A stretch of DNA of 32,304 bases from a virus, in the IMG/VR virus record IMGVR_UViG_3300008012_000091, positions 1-32,304 of that record, one strand, 5' to 3'. Positions 29,343 to 32,304 of the stretch are shown piece by piece. Both the position numbers and the translations under genes were made by a program. Numbering within the stretch: position 1 is the first letter of the stretch; each line of letters opens with the position of its first letter. The notes under the pieces are model-generated. The model had not been told where the DNA came from, did no database searches, and saw nothing but the letters and a program-made list of their open reading frames with translations.

Positions 29343-29815
29343 TGTATAAATTAGGAACTTTAAAACAATTTGAGCTGGAAGACCAAGAAGCTAAAAAAGC
29401 TGCTGGTTGGACTAGTGAAGAAATCAAGAATGGTAAAGTCACTGTAATAGAGGATGAGGGTGAGACTTATGAAAATAAACAGACTCAGGTTTTAGCTAAG
29501 AGACAGAATCCTAATGGATCTGATGAATATCTATGGGAAAGTATAAGTGGGGATATTAAAGATCCATTTAACATAAAATCTTCATGGAAAAAGCAAATTA
29601 AGGGTCATAAATTCGCAAAATACTATGTAGCCCAAAAGTCAATCTGTAGCGTATCTAATTCTGGCGAGAAGGATTGTTATCTATATAGGGAAGTGAAAGT
29701 TGGTCAAGTTGTCAGTTTCGGGTCTAATGTTTGCTCTATTGAAATCTTTGATACAGAGGCGCAGTATTTAGGTAGGTTGAAGGAATTAGACATTGCGATG
29801 GAAGAGGCGATATGA
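29342..29815 (+). CDS. Unknown 157-aa protein after the adhesin
   Basis: Not recognised. The ATG at 29342 follows GGGGGTG by 5 bases and overlaps the adhesin stop, so it is preferred to an ATG at 29327. The protein is polar and beta/helix mixed, with three Cys in the second half (SICSVSNSGEKDC, SNVCSIE). It may be a small virion or fibre-modifying protein. Overlap with the next gene (ATGA) places it between the tail and lysis sets. Confidence 0.5.
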   Translation: MYKLGTLKQFELEDQEAKKAAGWTSEEIKNGKVTVIEDEGETYENKQTQVLAKRQNPNGSDEYLWESISGDIKDPFNIKSSWKKQIKGHKFAKYYVAQKSICSVSNSGEKDCYLYREVKVGQVVSFGSNVCSIEIFDTEAQYLGRLKELDIAMEEAI

Positions 29816-30198
29816 GCAGAGCGGTGGAATCTTTAACAGCTACGTTAAACCACTTAATGACTGAAACATGGGGTGGTATAATTGGATTCTGGGGGCTGCT
29901 TGTTGCAATACTCTTCAAGTTCTTCGTGTTTCTTGGTGAATGTATGGCCGCCGGAGCTATTAAAAAAAGCATAGACAGCGCAATGCCTCAAATAATTAAA
30001 TTGATTAAAGAGGAGATAGCGCCACTTAAGAAAGATGTTACGCATTTAAAAGAGGTTATACCCCAATACAGACAAGAGAAGCACGCAATAGAAGGGGAGC
30101 TAAAAACCATAAAACGCACCATTGTAGATGATGACAAAGAAATATTAAAAGACCTAAGAATCTTAATTAAAAAACAAAATGAGAACCACGAATCTTAA
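29812..30198 (+). CDS. Single-span membrane protein, holin candidate
   Basis: A 128-aa protein with one strongly hydrophobic stretch (about 20-50: WGGIIGFWGLLVAILFKFFV, then CMAAGAI), followed by a long charged coiled-coil tail (about 60-128). GAGG precedes the start. Coming first in the lysis region makes it a candidate holin or holin regulator, but the long soluble tail is also consistent with another membrane protein. The next 49-aa gene begins inside its end. Confidence 0.5.
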   Translation: MSRAVESLTATLNHLMTETWGGIIGFWGLLVAILFKFFVFLGECMAAGAIKKSIDSAMPQIIKLIKEEIAPLKKDVTHLKEVIPQYRQEKHAIEGELKTIKRTIVDDDKEILKDLRILIKKQNENHES

Positions 30199-30328
30199 AC
30201 TTATACTAGATTTTTTAAAGTGGTACACTGAAAACAGAAAATGGCAATCTAGGCTAATTTTAACAAGTTTCTGCCTCTCGATTGTTAAAGGTGACGTAAT
30301 GATAATAATAAAATATTTAGTACAATGA
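30179..30328 (+). CDS. 49-aa protein coupled to both lysis-region neighbours
   Basis: ATG at 30179 lies inside the end of the preceding gene, and the stop overlaps the next start as ATGA (30325-30328). The peptide is basic with aromatic residues (LKLILDFLKWYTENRKWQSR) and a mildly hydrophobic C-terminal half (ILTSFCLSIV). Overlaps at both ends, and the lack of any other ORF in this 126-base gap, argue that it is real. Function unknown. Confidence 0.55.
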   Translation: MRTTNLKLILDFLKWYTENRKWQSRLILTSFCLSIVKGDVMIIIKYLVQ

Positions 30329-30939
30329 TATTTATAATACTAGGCGCAATATTCAATAGAATCAGAGGCGGCTGGCTAACTGACTTAGTCGATAAAACCA
30401 CAACCACAAAAAAGATCCTAATCAAGCTGAAGATATACAGAAAGAACGAGGTTCAGCACGTAAGAGATTTAAACGCTACTATATTCGCCATTACCTACTG
30501 TTTATACTTTAACATTGATATAAAGTATATAATAATATTTTACCTCTCTATGAGACTTGCTGCATCATTTGGCTGGGGTGGTTACATAGAAGGGATGATA
30601 AGCAAAGAAATACAGCACAATAGAGATGATGTTGGCCTCTTGGATAAGTGGTTCAGAAGCGATAGACATCCAGTCGCTAGTAGTTGTGCTGCCTTAAGCT
30701 TTAGGGGTGTTATGTGGTCAACCTCAATCTACTTGGCTTTTCTATCATTAACTTACTTCGGATATGAATTTAACCCTTCATATCATTATATCCCACTACT
30801 TGGCTTCGCTATGGGTTCTATCTATCTTGCTTCTTGCGAGATAATGCAAAGAATAACTATCAGAGGTAATGGCTGGCAGTTAGGCGAAGTTCTTTTTGGG
30901 GCCTATATTTGGTTTACACCTTGTTTATTAATCAATTAA
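30325..30939 (+). CDS. Polytopic membrane protein of unknown function
   Basis: A 204-aa protein with about four to five hydrophobic segments. It opens FIILGAIFNRIRGGWLTD, has RLAASFGWGGYIEGMI (about 76-91) and ends ITIRGNGWQLGEVLFGAYIW (about 176-195). This layout, RGG near the start, GWG in the middle and LGE near the end, occurs in uncharacterised phage membrane proteins from lysis regions. It may act in lysis or exclusion; nothing fixes this. Confidence 0.6.
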   Translation: MIFIILGAIFNRIRGGWLTDLVDKTTTTKKILIKLKIYRKNEVQHVRDLNATIFAITYCLYFNIDIKYIIIFYLSMRLAASFGWGGYIEGMISKEIQHNRDDVGLLDKWFRSDRHPVASSCAALSFRGVMWSTSIYLAFLSLTYFGYEFNPSYHYIPLLGFAMGSIYLASCEIMQRITIRGNGWQLGEVLFGAYIWFTPCLLIN

Positions 30940-30946
30940 AAAAGAA

Positions 30947-31147
30947 ATGAAGTATTTAAAACCAATTTTAGCAATTTTAGGTTTGCTATTTAAAATGATT
31001 CCACTACAAGTCAGGATAAATATGGCTATCCTTATTTTAAGGGAAACAGCAAAAAAAACTGATAATGAACTTGACGACAAGATTGTTGACGAGGTTGAAA
31101 TTAAAGCGAAAAAATGGACGAAGATTCTGAAATCGAATTACAAATAA
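30947..31147 (+). CDS. Small single-span membrane protein
   Basis: A 66-aa protein: one N-terminal hydrophobic segment (about 5-20: KPILAILGLLFKMIPLQ), then an amphipathic and charged tail (KKTDNELDDKIVDEVEIKAK). Size and form suit a small holin or pinholin-type protein, or an accessory lysis protein. It stands between the polytopic protein and the spanins. No homology is recognised. Confidence 0.45.
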   Translation: MKYLKPILAILGLLFKMIPLQVRINMAILILRETAKKTDNELDDKIVDEVEIKAKKWTKILKSNYK

Positions 31148-31160
31148 ACATGACTGGCTG

Positions 31161-31397
31161 GTGGTAATATTCAAGTACATTAAAACAGCACTAATATTTA
31201 TTGCTGGTGGCTTTTTATTCTACTTTGGCGGGTTAATGACCAAGTCAAAGCACCAGAAGAAAAAGCAGCGAGAAAAAGATTTGATTATAAAAAACTTAAA
31301 GAGCGATGCAAAAATTAAAGAGCGTATTTCTAAGCTTAGTTTTAATGAGCTTAGTAGCAAGTTGCTATCCAAGCAAAGAAATAATCGTATCAAGTGA
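31161..31397 (+). CDS. Candidate inner-membrane spanin (Rz-like)
   Basis: A 78-aa protein read from a GTG start, since no ATG precedes the membrane segment in this frame. It has an N-terminal transmembrane helix (about 8-26: TALIFIAGGFLFYFGGLM) and a basic coiled-coil tail (KKKQREKDLIIKNLKSDAKIK). The last 92 bases overlap the lipoprotein gene in another frame, the classic overlapped Rz/Rz1 arrangement. It is shorter than most i-spanins, so the call depends on architecture. It would cross the periplasm to fuse inner and outer membranes. Confidence 0.55.
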   Translation: MVIFKYIKTALIFIAGGFLFYFGGLMTKSKHQKKKQREKDLIIKNLKSDAKIKERISKLSFNELSSKLLSKQRNNRIK

Positions 31398-31623
31398 TTT
31401 CTGTTACTCTTACATTAGGTTGACCGATAGCCTGTCAGAGGTTGTGATTAGGCATTGGAAAATCAATCAAGAGATTATAACAAAAAAAGAAAAGAATTTA
31501 GAGGCTTTAACGCCAAACGAAGCATTGCTGAAAGTATTTATTGAAAATATATCACGCAATGATGAGTTTTGGGAAGATAAATGCAAAAACCGCAGCACTC
31601 ATAAAATAAATTATTGGTCATGA
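31306..31623 (+). CDS. Candidate outer-membrane lipoprotein spanin (Rz1-like)
   Basis: A 105-aa lipoprotein. Residues 1-20 (MQKLKSVFLSLVLMSLVASC) are a signal sequence with lipobox VASC and lipidation Cys20. The mature part has FCYSYIRL early and a closing DEFWEDKCK, two Cys typical of a phage lipoprotein group that is paired with Rz-like proteins. It is larger than lambda Rz1 and is not Pro-rich. It starts inside the i-spanin gene, and its stop overlaps the endolysin start (ATGA). Lipidation implies a host with an outer membrane. Confidence 0.62.
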   Translation: MQKLKSVFLSLVLMSLVASCYPSKEIIVSSDFCYSYIRLTDSLSEVVIRHWKINQEIITKKEKNLEALTPNEALLKVFIENISRNDEFWEDKCKNRSTHKINYWS

Positions 31624-32078
31624 ATAGATTAAAAAGAAAAAACTTTTCACCTAATGAATTTTTTGTTAGCGATACAGCTAGAAGATTAGGTATAGAAAAC
31701 TATCCAACTGAAAACGTTAAAGAAATACTGGATAATTTAGAATCAACGGCGGACATGATGCAGGAGGTAAGGGAGGAATTAGGTCACCCTATTATCATAA
31801 CTTCAGCATATAGGTGCAAGGCTGTTAATGATGCTGTAGGTTCAAGCGACAAATCTCAACACTTACAGGGCTTGGCTTGTGATTTTGTCTGCGAGGGTTT
31901 CGGAGAGCCGAAAGACATAGTAAGGTTTTTAAAAGGAAAGGGCTTCAAAATTGACCAATGTTTTAATGAGGGGTCTTGGGTTCATATTAGTAGAATAAGA
32001 GAAGTGAGAAATAGAATGATGTATGGTCACTATCTACCTAACGAATCAGGCAAAAGAGTATTTAAGCCATTACCTTAA
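31620..32078 (+). CDS. M15-family peptidase endolysin
   Basis: The ATG at 31620 overlaps the spanin stop (ATGA) and is preferred to a TTG 6 bases earlier. The 152-aa product has the Peptidase_M15 zinc site: SSDKSQHLQGLACDF (75-89; H81, D88) and WVHIS (120-124; H122), with SAYRCKAVN (62-70) before it. Such enzymes cut peptidoglycan peptide cross-links (L-Ala-D-Glu or D-Ala endopeptidase type). No signal peptide, so it needs a holin to leave the cytoplasm. It is the last rightward gene and overlaps the minus-strand ORF beyond. Confidence 0.86.
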   Translation: MNRLKRKNFSPNEFFVSDTARRLGIENYPTENVKEILDNLESTADMMQEVREELGHPIIITSAYRCKAVNDAVGSSDKSQHLQGLACDFVCEGFGEPKDIVRFLKGKGFKIDQCFNEGSWVHISRIREVRNRMMYGHYLPNESGKRVFKPLP

Positions 32079-32243
32079 ATCTGGTTCACCTATATTATAC
32101 TGATATATATAATTAGATTCTGCGCGCTCCACTGGCATGCCAAGCAGGATAGCATCTATAATAAAAGCTAAAGCACCAGCAAAAAATAAACCTACAATCA
32201 AATAGAATAATCTTCTATATAATTTAGTATTTAAAATAGTCAT
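32070..32243 (-). CDS. 57-aa single-span membrane protein (minus strand)
   Basis: A minus-strand ORF from ATG (32243-32241) to TAA (32072-32070), converging on the endolysin with a 9-base overlap. It has one transmembrane helix (about 11-35: RLFYLIVGLFFAGALAFIID) and a short polar tail. No Shine-Dalgarno. It may be the last gene of a further leftward unit that lies mainly outside the window. Function unknown. Confidence 0.45.
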   Translation of the reverse strand: MTILNTKLYRRLFYLIVGLFFAGALAFIIDAILLGMPVERAESNYIYQYNIGEPDLR

Positions 32244-32245
32244 AA

Positions 32246-32304
32246 TTAAACCATTGGCGATACAACTAACAACACTAACATTACAACGACTAATTCCATG
32301 TTTC
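32246..32304 (-). CDS. Tiny hydrophobic ORF end at right edge (partial)
   Basis: From the right edge the minus-strand frame is open and ends at 32248-32246. The visible residues are hydrophobic (MELVVVMLVLLVVSPMV). It may be the C-terminus of a longer membrane protein or a short peptide by itself; the edge prevents a decision. Confidence 0.22.
   Translation of the reverse strand, partial: NMELVVVMLVLLVVSPMV

Noticed and set aside
1-32304. Window as a complete circular genome
   Set aside because: Joining the edges would continue the nucleotidyltransferase as HEGKHGISRCN, which breaks the expected HxGH pattern and leads into unrelated membrane ORFs. A slice of a larger genome is more likely.
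1-32304. CRISPR arrays, insertion sequences, rRNA
   Set aside because: No spaced direct repeats of CRISPR type, no transposase and no rRNA-like stretch were seen.

Overview
The window is a slice of an AT-rich podovirus genome (T7-like virion) that infects a Gram-negative host. The Gram-negative inference rests on an overlapping pair of candidate spanin genes, one encoding a lipoprotein with a clear lipobox, next to an M15-type endolysin. The host lineage cannot be named from the sequence. No integrase, phage RNA polymerase or DNA polymerase is visible. The window does not look like a closed genome: a minus-strand gene is cut by the left edge, and the two edges do not join into a sensible protein.

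Layout. Positions 1-7692 are one leftward block of early genes (minus strand). From its promoter end downstream the order is: an unknown 126-aa protein; a class I methyltransferase; several small unknown proteins, including a 57-aa helix-turn-helix/AT-hook-like protein and a 29-aa micro-ORF; a DUF6291-like replication initiator; a DnaB-type helicase; two unknown proteins; a winged-helix regulator; a 74-aa protein; RecT; a YqaJ/lambda-exonuclease-type nuclease; a NinB-like protein; and the first residues of a nucleotidyltransferase. Positions 7693-7965 are a divergent control region. It has a near-consensus sigma70 promoter firing right, a candidate leftward promoter, a palindrome, and a complete intrinsic terminator in the rightward leader.

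Positions 7966-9651 hold small rightward genes (a membrane-anchored HTH protein, a zinc-ribbon-like protein, a small exported protein), a tRNA-Thr(UGU) and the small terminase. Positions 9765-29342 are the packaging and virion block: TerL, portal, scaffold, capsid, a second abundant structural protein, the T7 gp11/gp12-like tail tube, gp13/14/15/16-like ejection proteins, a gp17-like fibre and a PKD/BspA/LamG adhesin. The capsid and its neighbour sit in their own transcription segment with a promoter-like sequence in front and hairpins on both sides. Positions 29342-32078 hold a tightly overlapping lysis region. One or two small minus-strand membrane ORFs close the window.

Most interesting points: (1) five TTTGCT iterons with an exact 10-bp period inside the initiator gene, a lambda-O-like candidate origin; (2) an ADP-ribosyltransferase-like domain (R-S-E) inside an ejection protein that is probably injected with the DNA; (3) a leader with a full terminator whose loop holds the stop codon of a five-codon ORF; (4) two nearly identical leftward promoter/operator sequences and a recurring AAAACGGTAA element in the early leaders; (5) a methyltransferase resembling the 3-hydroxypalmitate methyl-ester quorum-signal family. 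All function calls come from reading motifs by eye; no database search was run.
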